This document shows, one piece after another, positions 1 through 7,888 of a DNA stretch of 38,588 nucleotides. Position 1 is the first letter of the stretch; each line of letters opens with the position of its first letter. Both the position numbers and the translations under genes were made by a program. The notes under the pieces were generated by a model that saw only the letters and a program-made list of their open reading frames with translations, had not been told where the DNA came from and made no database searches. Source of the stretch: Gammaproteobacteria bacterium (GTDB lineage Bacteria > Pseudomonadota > Gammaproteobacteria > Pseudomonadales > PIVM01); the NCBI GenBank assembly GCA_003353945.1, contig PIVM01000039.1, positions 1 to 38,588 of the forward strand. Direction: 5' to 3'.

Positions 1-1
1 C

Positions 2-157
2 AGTATCACGCCCAACAGCGCGGTATCAACCTGGATTGGCGGTAATCCCTCGGGTGCAACCGATCGGCCCTGGGATGGGCAGATCGACGACGTGCGCATA
101 TACAGTCGAGCATTGACGGACCAGGAGATCCAGCAACTGGTATCGGTGGGAAATTAG
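2..157 (+). CDS. C-terminus of LamG/concanavalin-like domain protein (partial)
   Basis: The frame is open from the window edge to a TAG stop. Its last 51 residues contain WDGQIDDVRIYSRALTDQEI, which is the typical end of a LamG (concanavalin A-like jelly-roll) domain: a G-x-IDDVRIYxRAL strand followed by a short helix. Such domains usually end large secreted or cell-surface proteins that bind glycans or matrix. The start and the rest of the architecture lie outside the window, so the full function cannot be told. No terminator hairpin is evident directly after it. Confidence 0.75.
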   Translation, partial: SITPNSAVSTWIGGNPSGATDRPWDGQIDDVRIYSRALTDQEIQQLVSVGN

Positions 158-228
158 GATGTACAGCCCTTATATTTATGTTATTTCAATTCAACACTGT
201 TTGACGCATAAGTTCTAAGCTGTATTAG

Positions 229-363
229 TGTCATTCCCATGAAAACGGGGGCCCAGGATAAGAGAGCACATTTACGCGCGCGTAATTCTACCGCAGGCTC
301 TACAAATTGTTAAGAAGCAGCTCTACTCTGTAGTTATGGTTAATCCATCATGTAAGCTAATGA
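229..363 (+). repeat. Degenerate copy of the REP/GIY-YIG repeat element
   Basis: The segment begins GTGTCATTCCCATGAAAACG, a decayed form of the GTCATTCCCGCG..CGCGGGAA palindrome seen intact at 6212-6238 and 38202-38225. It continues colinearly with those copies: a GAGAGCACATTTACGCGCGC stretch like their GCGCGCATTTATGCGCAC, then a CTCTACTCTGTAGTTATGG block and a TGTAAGCTAATG block. It lacks the GIY-YIG coding part. This is the oldest-looking of three copies in the window. Confidence 0.6.
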
Positions 364-737
364 TGAAATATAAGGGCTAACCATATTCTTTCGAAAACAG
401 TCGTAACGCCCGCAGCTACAGCAGAATGGTGTGGAGGCCGTTTTGTGGTTTTTTTTGCTGAGTCTAAAAAATCCGCATCAACGGCAGCTAATTGATATTT
501 CATTATGTTTCATATCCCGTTTTATGCCATATACTGTGAGAGTATGATTCGGCAGTTTACAGGTAAAATGTATACGAGTTGGAACCGCTGTAGAAAATCT
601 CTGAATGACACGAAAAATCTCTGCTTATTACTGATAAAATTATAGTAAGGCGGTTTTCTCCAGGCAGAAGCGACTAAGTCGTTGCTGAGCTCACAGGGAA
701 GTCGGCTATCTTTTGAAAATGCCATTTGTTTTACCTT

Positions 738-771
738 AGGGCCGCGGAAAAAATAAATTTTCCGAGGCCCT
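738..771. repeat. Stem-loop repeat, family A (copy 1)
   Basis: AGGGCC-g-CGGAAAA, a 6-base AATAAA loop, then TTTTCCG-a-GGCCCT form a 13-pair stem with one mismatch. Near-identical stem-loops occur at 27702-27733 and, degenerate, at 21587-21615. It lies immediately beyond the LysR stop codon, so it may end that transcript, but there is no clear U-tract on that strand. Confidence 0.65.
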
Positions 772-785
772 TAAATTGCAATTGC

Positions 786-1670
786 TCAGTTATGCCGCTT
801 GACCAGAGCTCTTAATTCTTGTTCCATAAACCGCATGAAACAACTGACTCGAGGGACATGCTTGAGATCGCGATGCGTTAGTAGCCATAGTTCGTAGGCA
901 CCGGTAATTTCGGTACCCGGTAAGCTAACCCAATCGGCGTATTGTTCGGCAATACAATCGGTAATGAAACCTGCCCCTATTTCTGCTCGTATTGCAGATA
1001 CCACGCCAGATACGCTGGAGGTCTGCAAGATCACCCTTGGTTTTTCCAACTGTTCGTTGATCCAGTTGTAGACGATGTTTCTTTGCATAACCAGGGGCTC
1101 ACCTTGCCATATTATCCAGTCTACCTGCCCAAGCTTGGGTCGTTTCTTAAATTGTTGTAGATATTTTTTGTGAGCGTAAGCGCGAAATCTCAGGTGACCG
1201 ATTTTCTTGCCAATAAGTAAGTCATGGGGCTTATCGGTAAATCGGATGGCCACATCAGTTTCCTGTTGTGTCATCTTGGCCATAAGCCCGGTCGGGGAAA
1301 CTTCGAGGCGGATCTCTGGGTATGTTTTAATAAACTTGGCGTATATTGGGTAAATATCCACAACATCATCAGAGGGTTGTGACACACGCAATGTGCCGGC
1401 CAGCTTTTCATCCTTGCCCAGGTAGTCGCGCTCAATCGCCATGGCTTCAGCTTCCATAGCAAACGCACGGTTGAGCAGACCCTCTCCCGAGTCAGTAAGC
1501 TCATAGCCACTCTGGAGTCGCTTAAACAGCTTTACTCCTAGCCCCTGCTCAAGTTGCTCGATGCGGCGCAATACGGTGGAGTGACTGACCTCTATCTTGT
1601 CTGATGCAGCGGATACCGACCCGCAGCGTGCCACCTCAATAAAGTATCGAATATTATCCCAACTATCCAT
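786..1670 (-). CDS. LysR-family transcriptional regulator
   Basis: The product is 294 residues, the usual LysR length. The N-terminal winged HTH spans about residues 1-60 (MDSWDNIRYFIEVARCGSVS, then SHSTVLRRIEQLE, the recognition helix). Residues from about 90 to 290 form the periplasmic-binding-protein-like effector domain. It is divergent from the FAD oxidoreductase gene at 1841, with a 170-bp intergenic region holding a perfect TTGTCTAA/TTAGACAA inverted repeat. By the usual LysR arrangement it likely controls that gene and itself. The inducer is unknown. The family call is secure; the target is inferred from position. Confidence 0.93.
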   Translation of the reverse strand: MDSWDNIRYFIEVARCGSVSAASDKIEVSHSTVLRRIEQLEQGLGVKLFKRLQSGYELTDSGEGLLNRAFAMEAEAMAIERDYLGKDEKLAGTLRVSQPSDDVVDIYPIYAKFIKTYPEIRLEVSPTGLMAKMTQQETDVAIRFTDKPHDLLIGKKIGHLRFRAYAHKKYLQQFKKRPKLGQVDWIIWQGEPLVMQRNIVYNWINEQLEKPRVILQTSSVSGVVSAIRAEIGAGFITDCIAEQYADWVSLPGTEITGAYELWLLTHRDLKHVPRVSCFMRFMEQELRALVKRHN

Positions 1671-1711
1671 TGCAGATCGTCTTATCTAGATTGTTTGTGT
1701 GAGTAGCTTTA

Positions 1712-1729
1712 TTGTCTAATTTTAGACAA
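1712..1729. promoter_or_regulatory. Probable LysR operator
   Basis: TTGTCTAATTTTAGACAA is a perfect 8-2-8 inverted repeat in the divergent intergenic region, with the T-N11-A character of LysR sites. Partial half-sites follow (AATGTCTA near 1732; GGACAATTA near 1756). A TATAAT at 1740-1745 could be the -10 of the rightward promoter; no well-spaced -35 is seen, as expected for an activator-dependent promoter. Regulation by the adjacent LysR protein is inferred. Confidence 0.6.
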
Positions 1730-1840
1730 ACAATGTCTATATAATTGCAATTTTCGGACAATTAGTGAAATGCTAGAATCCACTTACTTTTACATACCTT
1801 GAGGTTGTCGAGGCGGCAACCCATTTTTTGGAGCAATGTT

Positions 1841-3322
1841 ATGCCCGATACAAACTATGATGTCATTGTTATTGGTAGCGGCCCAGGTGGCGCGAGTGCT
1901 GCAACCCTGCTGCAAAAGCGGGGCAAAAATGTATTACTCCTTGAGAAAGGTAATCTGCTGGGCGGCAAAATGATCAGCATTGAAAAAGAGGGTTATGCCT
2001 ACGATCTGTTTCCGCATGGTCAGGTGCCCATGCGTGGAAACCAGTTTGAAGAGATCTTTAAGGAACTCGGCGTCTATGATGAATATCAGCCAGCGCTTGA
2101 ACCGGATGATCCTCGCGATGTTATTACCCTCGCTTATCGTCGTAAAGACTGGAAAGACTACAGAGTGGCATCCAGCAAACAGGCTATGGCCGACCCTTCA
2201 CCCTTCTTCGAGATATTTGATATGCAGGATGAGGTGGAGCAGGCCAAGATGCTCACTATAATGGGAGAAATCATGGAGCTGACCCCGGAAGATCTTTCTG
2301 CTGTCGACAATGTCACCATGAAAGAGTGGCTGGATGCACGAGATACGCCTGATGAACTGTATAACTATATGGCATTTCACTCTAATGTTTCATTAGCAGA
2401 ACCTGTTGATCTAGTATCTGCCTCTGAGCAATTGATTATCCTGCAACAATTATTCCTTCAAGGTGGTGGCGGCCAGTACAAGGGCGGTTTTGGTAACCTG
2501 ACAAAAATCATGTGTCGTGAATTTGAAAAGAACGGCGGTACCTTAATTAAGAACTGCAAAGTGAATAAAATTCTTGTCGAAAATGGTAGTACTACAGGTG
2601 TTGATGCCAGTGAAGGCACATTTTACGCACCTGTTGTTGTTAGCTCCGCCGGTATTCAACCAACCATTCTAAAACTGGTTGGTGAAGAACACTTTGACAA
2701 AGCTTATGTAAACTATATCAAGCAACTCGTACCTGGCTGGGCATTTACCAGTATTCGCTACTTTCTTGATAAGGAAGTCATGAAAACCGGCATGTACGTC
2801 ATGTGGTCTGATGACAGCTGGCTGGATACCGAACGTTACAAAAAAATCAAACAAGGAGAAATGCCAGAAGAAGTTGTTCTGTTTATGTGTAATCACAGTT
2901 TCTATGACGAAAACGCTGCGCCTCCAGGTAAACAGGTATTGGTGAGTGGCACAGTTTGTTCTGCAGATCCGGATGCTAAAGAGATTCAGGCTCTGTACGA
3001 TGTCATGGACAGGCAGATGCAAGAAACCTTTCCTGAAATCTGGGCTGCTTGCGAGCGTCGAGAGTACAATGGGCCGCGTGAGATCCGTGACCTTACTCGT
3101 GATACTACCATGCCTAAAACTGGTGGAGAGTGTGTCGGTGCAGCTCAAATTGTTGGGCAATGCGGTAAAGACAAACCTAAATCAGATGCACCTGTTAACG
3201 GTTTGTATATAGCAGGAACTGATGCTGGCGGGGAGGGGATGGGGACACATCAAGCCGCGCTATCAGGAACACGAGTTGCCAATATGGTTGAAGTTTATCT
3301 GCGCAAACTTTCCAAGTTTTAA
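1841..3322 (+). CDS. FAD-dependent oxidoreductase, phytoene-desaturase-like
   Basis: The product is 493 residues. The N-terminal FAD dinucleotide-binding fold is YDVIVIGSGPGGASAATLL (about residues 6-24), followed by an acidic strand end LLLEKGNLLGGK. The C-terminus has NGLYIAGTDAGGEGMGTHQA, the FAD-contacting motif of the CrtI/phytoene dehydrogenase and amine-oxidase superfamily. The ATG at 1841 is preferred over the in-frame TTG at 1799, because GGAG precedes it and the Rossmann strand begins six residues in. It probably oxidises a hydrophobic substrate. The neighbouring FadL-type porin and enzyme remnants suggest lipid, terpenoid or steroid-like catabolism, but the substrate is not evident. 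Confidence 0.85.
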   Translation: MPDTNYDVIVIGSGPGGASAATLLQKRGKNVLLLEKGNLLGGKMISIEKEGYAYDLFPHGQVPMRGNQFEEIFKELGVYDEYQPALEPDDPRDVITLAYRRKDWKDYRVASSKQAMADPSPFFEIFDMQDEVEQAKMLTIMGEIMELTPEDLSAVDNVTMKEWLDARDTPDELYNYMAFHSNVSLAEPVDLVSASEQLIILQQLFLQGGGGQYKGGFGNLTKIMCREFEKNGGTLIKNCKVNKILVENGSTTGVDASEGTFYAPVVVSSAGIQPTILKLVGEEHFDKAYVNYIKQLVPGWAFTSIRYFLDKEVMKTGMYVMWSDDSWLDTERYKKIKQGEMPEEVVLFMCNHSFYDENAAPPGKQVLVSGTVCSADPDAKEIQALYDVMDRQMQETFPEIWAACERREYNGPREIRDLTRDTTMPKTGGECVGAAQIVGQCGKDKPKSDAPVNGLYIAGTDAGGEGMGTHQAALSGTRVANMVEVYLRKLSKF

Positions 3323-3507
3323 ACACGCTACTTCATGTCGCCAACAGTGGTCTCAAGATCGACACGGGCTACATTCCCGAGACCATGGAATATCCCAACT
3401 GGCTTGTTTTGGAAGCTGAAGGCGACCCTGTGGTGGGGGATGCGAAAAATCCTCGAGACGCTCTGGTTGCCATTGCCGAAGGCGCGGCGGTGGGCAGAAA
3501 AATATAA
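3323..3507 (+). pseudogene. Orphan C-terminus of a flavin/NADH oxidoreductase
   Basis: In a frame shifted by two from the preceding gene, about 60 codons read as protein: ETMEYPNWLVLEAEGDPVVG then DAKNPRDALVAIAEGAAVGR, ending at a TAA (3505-3507). The GDxxxPRDALxAIxEGxxxGRKI pattern is the usual last helix of 2,4-dienoyl-CoA-reductase or NADH:flavin oxidoreductase type proteins. There is no start, ribosome site or N-terminal domain. I read it as the stump of a deleted gene. The exact family is tentative. Confidence 0.5.
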
Positions 3508-3522
3508 CTAAGGAACTCGAAT

Positions 3523-4653
3523 ATGAAAAAGAGACCACTTATAGAGTGCGCGGTAATATTCTGTGGTATTGGATTTTCCGTAAAAGCTCTAGGAACGGGG
3601 CTTGATAATGCTGCTGTTGGCATTAAGGCTTCCGTTATGGGAACGGCCTTTACCGGTATTGCTGATGATGCCTCGGCCGTACACCATAACCCGAGTGGAC
3701 TGTCGTTCAATGACAAAGATGAGTTGTATGCCCAATTATATAGTCATTACCAGTTGATCGGCTTTACCCGTACCGGCACGGCAGGCAAAGATGAAAGTGA
3801 TGAACAGTACATCAATCCCGGCCTGTTCCTGTCCAAGACATATGATAAATGGGCCTTTGGATTTGGGAATTATCTACCTTTTGGGGGTGGTGGCTTTGCA
3901 TTTGAAGATCTGGAGGGAATCCCGGGAAACGACGCGGAAATTCTGCTGGGCCTTATGGCGATTCATCCTGCGGTTGCCTACCGGTTGCGTCCGGACCTGT
4001 CTGTTGGTGCTGGCGCGTTCGTGTACATGGGGAATTATTCACAGGAGAACATGGGGTATGAGAATGAATATGACGGCATAGCCGGTTACGGCGGAAACAT
4101 TGGTGTACTGTATAAACCCTCTGACAAGTTGAGCATAGGCTTTAATGTCAGAAGTAAATCCTCTATTAAAATGGATGGTGAGGAACAAGAGGCGGGAATC
4201 AAATATGATTCAGAGATTGAATTCACTCTCCCTTATTATTTTGATCTCGGATTCGGATATAAACCGGACCAAAATCTTACGCTCGGACTCAACTTTGTTC
4301 GCATGACATGGAGTGACACGGACAAATATAAATTTACCAAGTTAGGTACTGTTGAAACTCATTTGAAAGATAGCTGGCGGATGGGATTGGGGTTGGAATA
4401 TATGATGAGCGATAATCTGTCTGTGAGGGCTGGTTTGAAATATACCAATCCGTCTTCAGACAAAAAATATCTTTACGCCGGGAGCAGCGAAATTGATTTA
4501 TGGATTTGGACGGCCGGCGCTGCTTATGCCCTAAACGAGTCTGTTGAATTGAATTTTGCAGGACTCTATAACCACGGATCTGAAGAGCACGATTCACAGA
4601 AATATAAGGCGGAACATTTTTTTATTACAGTGGGCGCCAGATTTCGATATTAG
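3523..4653 (+). CDS. FadL/OmpP1-family outer-membrane transporter
   Basis: The product is 376 residues with a signal peptide of about 22 residues ending near SVKA. The mature N-terminus (GTGLDNAAVGIKASVMGTAF) and the HHNPSGLSF motif (about 55-62) are the FadL hatch signature. The remainder alternates hydrophobic and polar residues as amphipathic beta strands and ends in F-R-Y, a typical outer-membrane C-terminus. FadL proteins take up long-chain fatty acids or other hydrophobic compounds. An AAGGA site precedes the ATG by about 7 bases. It sits between two gene stumps, so its present neighbours may not be its original operon. Confidence 0.9.
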   Translation: MKKRPLIECAVIFCGIGFSVKALGTGLDNAAVGIKASVMGTAFTGIADDASAVHHNPSGLSFNDKDELYAQLYSHYQLIGFTRTGTAGKDESDEQYINPGLFLSKTYDKWAFGFGNYLPFGGGGFAFEDLEGIPGNDAEILLGLMAIHPAVAYRLRPDLSVGAGAFVYMGNYSQENMGYENEYDGIAGYGGNIGVLYKPSDKLSIGFNVRSKSSIKMDGEEQEAGIKYDSEIEFTLPYYFDLGFGYKPDQNLTLGLNFVRMTWSDTDKYKFTKLGTVETHLKDSWRMGLGLEYMMSDNLSVRAGLKYTNPSSDKKYLYAGSSEIDLWIWTAGAAYALNESVELNFAGLYNHGSEEHDSQKYKAEHFFITVGARFRY

Positions 4654-4822
4654 TTTGGTTGAGGTGTTGCTGCTGGCACCAGGCGCGACCGATACTCAGG
4701 CACCAATCTCGCTGGGCATCAGTCGGGATCAGCTGGCAGGACTGATGACTGATCCATTAGCGACTATTCACGCGCATAACCAAAACAGCCACATTACCAT
4801 GCATAGAATGGCACCATACTGA
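4654..4822 (+). pseudogene. Orphan C-terminus of a short-chain dehydrogenase-like protein
   Basis: The reading frame VEVLLLAPGATDTQAPISLG continues to a TGA at 4820-4822. The L-A-P-G-A-T-D-T string matches the conserved PG-x-x-x-T segment after the active site in short-chain dehydrogenases. No Rossmann fold or YxxxK catalytic motif precedes it: the FadL gene abuts directly, and the frame only continues as a shadow inside it. It is therefore a stump left by deletion or insertion. Confidence 0.45.
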
Positions 4823-4837
4823 AACAGCGAGGACAGC

Positions 4838-5623
4838 ATGAAACGCGCACAAGCGATTGAATTTGAGGATTTTGAATGGTTTCCGTCAACACTACGAAAC
4901 TTTATGACGGACTTTTACCATTCCCAAATGGCAGCCTTTAATCTATACAAACCCTCGGTTGACAAAGTTGCTGACGTCATGAAGAAGACCGGCTTACACA
5001 ACACGATAGATTTGTGCTCTGGTGGCACTGGCCCGAATAGTTTGTTGCAACAACAATTGGCTTCCGAACATGGTATGGATGTCAATATTACCCTTACCGA
5101 CAAATACCCTAACTTGCCTGCGTTTCAGAAGGCGCAACAGGAATCGGATGGAAAGATTGGTTTTGAATCGAATTCGGTTGATGCGACTAACGTACCCGAA
5201 AACCTAATTGGGGTTAGAACGCTGTTTTCCAGCTTCCATCACTTCCCGCCGCATTTGGCTAAAGGAATTTTACAGGATGCTATTGATAAAAACGCGCCGA
5301 TTGCTATTTTTGAGCTGGCTAACCGGTCTTTAATGTCGCACATACATTCTTCTCTCGGTGCTATGCTAGGGCTCGGCTTTAGCACACCATTTATCAAGCC
5401 TTTTAACATTTTACGGCTTGTCTTTACCTATATTCTGCCCATTCTTCCACTACTGGTTATTTGGGATGGTATAGCTTCAAACCTTCGCACCTACGCGCCT
5501 GAAGAAATGAATGAATTGATTGATCAACTGGATAACAAGGCTAGTTATGAATGGCAAACCGGTTTTGCCAAGGGAGCTATCCCGGGTTCAAAAGTCAGCT
5601 ATTTGATTGGCATTCCAAAATAA
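4838..5623 (+). CDS. Class I SAM-dependent methyltransferase-like protein, membrane-associated
   Basis: The product is 261 residues. Motif I reads IDLCSGGTGPNSLL (about 57-70), the glycine-rich SAM loop. An acidic ITLTDKYPN strand follows at the motif II position, and TLFSSFHHFPP resembles the motif IV region. Residues about 175-215 are strongly hydrophobic (ILRLVFTYILPILPLLVIW), which is unusual for a soluble methyltransferase and suggests membrane contact. A GAGGAC site precedes the ATG. The substrate is unknown; proximity to the FAD oxidoreductase and FadL hints at a lipophilic one. Confidence 0.7.
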   Translation: MKRAQAIEFEDFEWFPSTLRNFMTDFYHSQMAAFNLYKPSVDKVADVMKKTGLHNTIDLCSGGTGPNSLLQQQLASEHGMDVNITLTDKYPNLPAFQKAQQESDGKIGFESNSVDATNVPENLIGVRTLFSSFHHFPPHLAKGILQDAIDKNAPIAIFELANRSLMSHIHSSLGAMLGLGFSTPFIKPFNILRLVFTYILPILPLLVIWDGIASNLRTYAPEEMNELIDQLDNKASYEWQTGFAKGAIPGSKVSYLIGIPK

Positions 5624-5794
5624 CACGATCGCTTATTACACCAGCGGTACTTTGGTATTACGACAGCGGGAGTGGCGTTACCGCCGTAAGAGGCTTTGTA
5701 ATGTATCATTCTCATAGAAAAATGAGTTGTTAAAACTTATGGGACAGCCCAACTCTTAGTAGTATTTCCTCTTTGATTGAGCCAGGCCAAGTAG

Positions 5795-6094
5795 TCACCA
5801 AAAACCTCACAGGCTGCGGAGGCATTTGTTCCCTATGGTGCAATTCATGCGGTAAAGACCGCGACAATGGCTGTTGAGCTAATTATGGACTCATGCGCTG
5901 ACAGTAGTGTAACCGATACAACAAAATACCGATTCTGGGCATCTAATCAAAATGGTAGTACTCATGATTTGAAAATGAAATACAATACTTACAATACTGA
6001 CAGGTATCGACTAATATTTAGTCGATACCTGTCTTACATAGGGTGTGTACACAGATGTATATGTTCAAACTCGAACCTACGGTTTTCGAAATAG
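5795..6094 (+). pseudogene. Possible remnant tail of a ThiF/E1-like protein
   Basis: The frame is open after a TAG at 5792-5794. Its first half looks like protein: AAEAFVPYGAIHAVKTATMA then VELIMDS and RFWASNQNGS. The PYGAIHAxKTATxAVEL pattern resembles the C-terminal helix region of some bacterial ThiF-family (E1-like adenylyltransferase) proteins, from memory. There is no adenylation domain upstream. The latter third runs through a perfect hairpin and does not look coding. It is probably a stump; the family assignment is weak. Confidence 0.3.
5999..6033. repeat. Perfect 15-bp hairpin
   Basis: GACAGGTATCGACTA, a 5-base ATATT loop, then TAGTCGATACCTGTC: a perfect 15-bp stem. No T-tract follows on either side, so it is not an obvious Rho-independent terminator. 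It could be the end of a small mobile element or a protein-binding palindrome. Confidence 0.8.
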
Positions 6095-6198
6095 ATTCTG
6101 ACTTGACCCGACACTGAGAGACTGCATATTAGAGAAAGCGGGCCATGAGGATTTGCTTTCTGGAACAGGTAAGCTGCCCATCGCGGAGGTTACCTCAA

Positions 6199-6254
6199 CG
6201 TGTATTTTACGCTACCGTCATTCCCGCGCACGCGGGAACCCAGAAAAAAAGAGC
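6199..6254 (+). repeat. Left inverted arm of the REP/GIY-YIG unit
   Basis: About 56 bp containing TACGCTACCGTCATTCCCGC and the self-complementary TTCCCGCGCACGCGGGAA core. The same sequence occurs inverted at 6562-6616 with only a few differences, bounding a 418-bp unit. A further copy of the core lies at 38202-38225. Confidence 0.85.
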
Positions 6255-6323
6255 TGCTTGCAGCAACCACCCTTCACCGCAGAGCTTGCATTGGTTAGTT
6301 AAATACTGAGACATCTTGATTTT

Positions 6324-6436
6324 CTATGCGCAAATCTCCTCCCAAAGATCTTGCCAATCCGGGTTCTTTTCTTCGATTAATTCCAGTTTCCAAGCACGCC
6401 TCCATTTCTTAAGTTGCAGGTTGCTTGATAATCCAT
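6324..6436 (-). pseudogene. GIY-YIG endonuclease remnant (C-terminal part)
   Basis: Reading leftward, the frame encodes QLKKWRRAWKLELIEEKNPD then WQDLWEEICA and a stop at 6324-6326. This is the characteristic C-terminus of small GIY-YIG (UPF0213-like) proteins (KQLKKWxRxWKxxLIExxNPxWxDL). The conserved upstream block with an ATG at 6436 matches the second copy at 38374. The catalytic GIY..YIG half has been deleted and the leftover start is out of frame with the tail. The remnant is inert but marks the cargo of the repeat unit. Confidence 0.75.
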
Positions 6437-6561
6437 GATTCTCTTTTGTGTGAATTCGGCCATTCGTTTACAGGATTTATGAGTTATAACGATGGAGGAG
6501 AGGTATTTTACTTGCGATAATTAGCAGTGGCTGCGGCAAATTGATGTGCGCATAAATGCGC

Positions 6562-6616
6562 GCTCTTTTTTCTAGGTTCCCGCGTGCGCGGGAATGACGG
6601 TAGCGTAAATACCACG
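6562..6616 (-). repeat. Right inverted arm of the REP/GIY-YIG unit
   Basis: Reverse complement of 6199-6254, including TTCCCGCGTGCGCGGGAA and the ATGACGGTAGCGTAAAT flank. With the left arm it gives the unit terminal inverted repeats of about 55 bp. It continues inward into the GCGCGCATTTATGCGCAC block that the copy at 38 kb also carries. Confidence 0.85.
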
Positions 6617-6853
6617 GTGCAAAAATATAGATAATTATCATAGCTATCGTAATCATTTCCAATAGTTAGTGCCAGCACGGAAACCCGGCTTTTTGCCAAT
6701 CATCAGCCAACCCGACAGTTTTCAGGGCCCATCTGCCGATCAATTAATGTACAGCAAGCGATTAAGGGCAATCACTCAGGCTGTTTTGCAGGTTGTTATA
6801 TGATCAATTTCGTTTGCAGCACAACGCCTTCCCCTGACAGTGTATTTCAGTTA

Positions 6854-7589
6854 TTAAGTGATGTGGCGGATAGGATTTAGTAAGGCTAAACCGCTTGCTT
6901 TTCTATATTCTGCTGTTCTTGCTTGTATTTTTTCTGCTGAAGATACTTTACCTTTTTTAGGAAGAACCACCTGCTTTCCCTTCGCCTCAGGGTGCCTACT
7001 TTTGGTGCTTATCCATTCTGTGTGCGGCTGAAAAATGGAGTAGATTTTTTCACTCGCTGGAATAACTTTATCTTCTAAAACGCGCCGCTTTATTTGATCC
7101 ATCAAAAGTACGGCGTAATCTTGAAAACCCCCTGTTTTTTTCAACTTCATCCTGTAAGTATGACCATTCCTCAGGCGATAGCTGTAGGCCTTTTTCTTTT
7201 TCTCTTCTGTCAGTAATACAACATTATCTCTTAAGGTTTGCAAACCATACAGATGCTCATCTCTCCAATCTCCATGCCCTAGCATTGAACGAATCGTTTT
7301 ATGTTCGTTGGCCAAATCATGTAAACGATCATAGTCACAATTCAAACCCAAGCGTAAGCTACATAATACCAATAGCACCCATAAATCCATACCAGGACGA
7401 CCGTTATCAAAATCGACATCAACGCCAATTTTGCTCTGAAGTACATCAAACACCGCTTCTCGTGTTGCCGGTGTCGCATAAATGAATTGCAGACCACGAA
7501 GAATTTGAGGGATGTGATCGCGGGTTGAATTTGATCTCTTCGATGGGGGTGGTGCCTAATTCAAGCTGGGGGTCAAAGGAGCGTCGCAT
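6854..7589 (-). pseudogene. Broken ISNCY-type transposase
   Basis: Leftward from an ATG at 7589 the frame reads MRRSFDPQLELGTTPIEEIK. A frameshift near 7520 follows, then IPQILRGLQFIYATPATREA and RPGMDLWVLLVLCSLRLGLN with YDRLHDLANEH and LQTLRDNVVLL. These match the N-terminal half of ISNCY-family transposases from memory. The later part (SIFQPHTEWIS, then VVLPKKGKVSSAEK) joins segments that are normally far apart, so the catalytic middle is missing, and the usual C-terminal block is lost after GLALLNPIRHIT. I count one frameshift and at least two deletions. Terminal inverted repeats could not be identified. Confidence 0.75.
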
Positions 7590-7817
7590 GAGATGGTCTA
7601 TTTGCTTGAAGTTTAAGGGGGAGAGGGATAAAAACCCTATTAAACAAGCGGCATTCTAACATGCGCTCCGTCAACAAACTAAAACTTTGCCTGTCAAAAA
7701 TATTCTAACGTGTTGTAATTAATGGTCTTTATTGTCTTTCGGGCAGGCGCTAGCTAATAGAAGTCGCGCATCTGCAAAAGCTAAGTCATTGAGTTAATGG
7801 AGAATAGATTGTAGGGT

Positions 7818-7824
7818 GTTAACC
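7818..7824 (+). other. Possible cassette left boundary (GTTAACC)
   Basis: GTTAACC is a near-perfect reverse complement (6 of 7) of the R' box AGTTAAC at 8159-8165. In integron cassettes the first bases (TTRRRY) pair with the R' box at the cassette's own end, so this fits the left boundary of the cassette carrying the gene at 7889. The match is short and could be chance. Confidence 0.3.
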
Positions 7825-7888
7825 AGAATAGATACTTATCGGAAATGCTTCCGATATACAGCTCTTAACTTTATAAGGATCATCTTAA

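Larger units (their letters stand above)
158..785. other. Gene-poor intergenic stretch
   Basis: No convincing gene is present; the short open frames here show no protein-like features. It holds a degenerate copy of the REP/GIY-YIG repeat family (229-363) and a palindromic stem-loop (738-771) just beyond the stop of the LysR gene. The rest is AT-rich and featureless to me. Confidence 0.6.
5624..6853. other. Decayed region without intact genes
   Basis: About 1.2 kb without an intact gene. It contains a possible ThiF-like tail (5795-6094), a perfect hairpin (5999-6033), and a REP-bounded unit with a GIY-YIG remnant (6199-6616). Nothing recognisable lies in 5624-5794 or 6617-6853. Confidence 0.6.

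Noticed and set aside
522-725. 67-codon open frame on the reverse strand
   Set aside because: No recognisable features, and it sits in AT-rich intergenic DNA between repeats.
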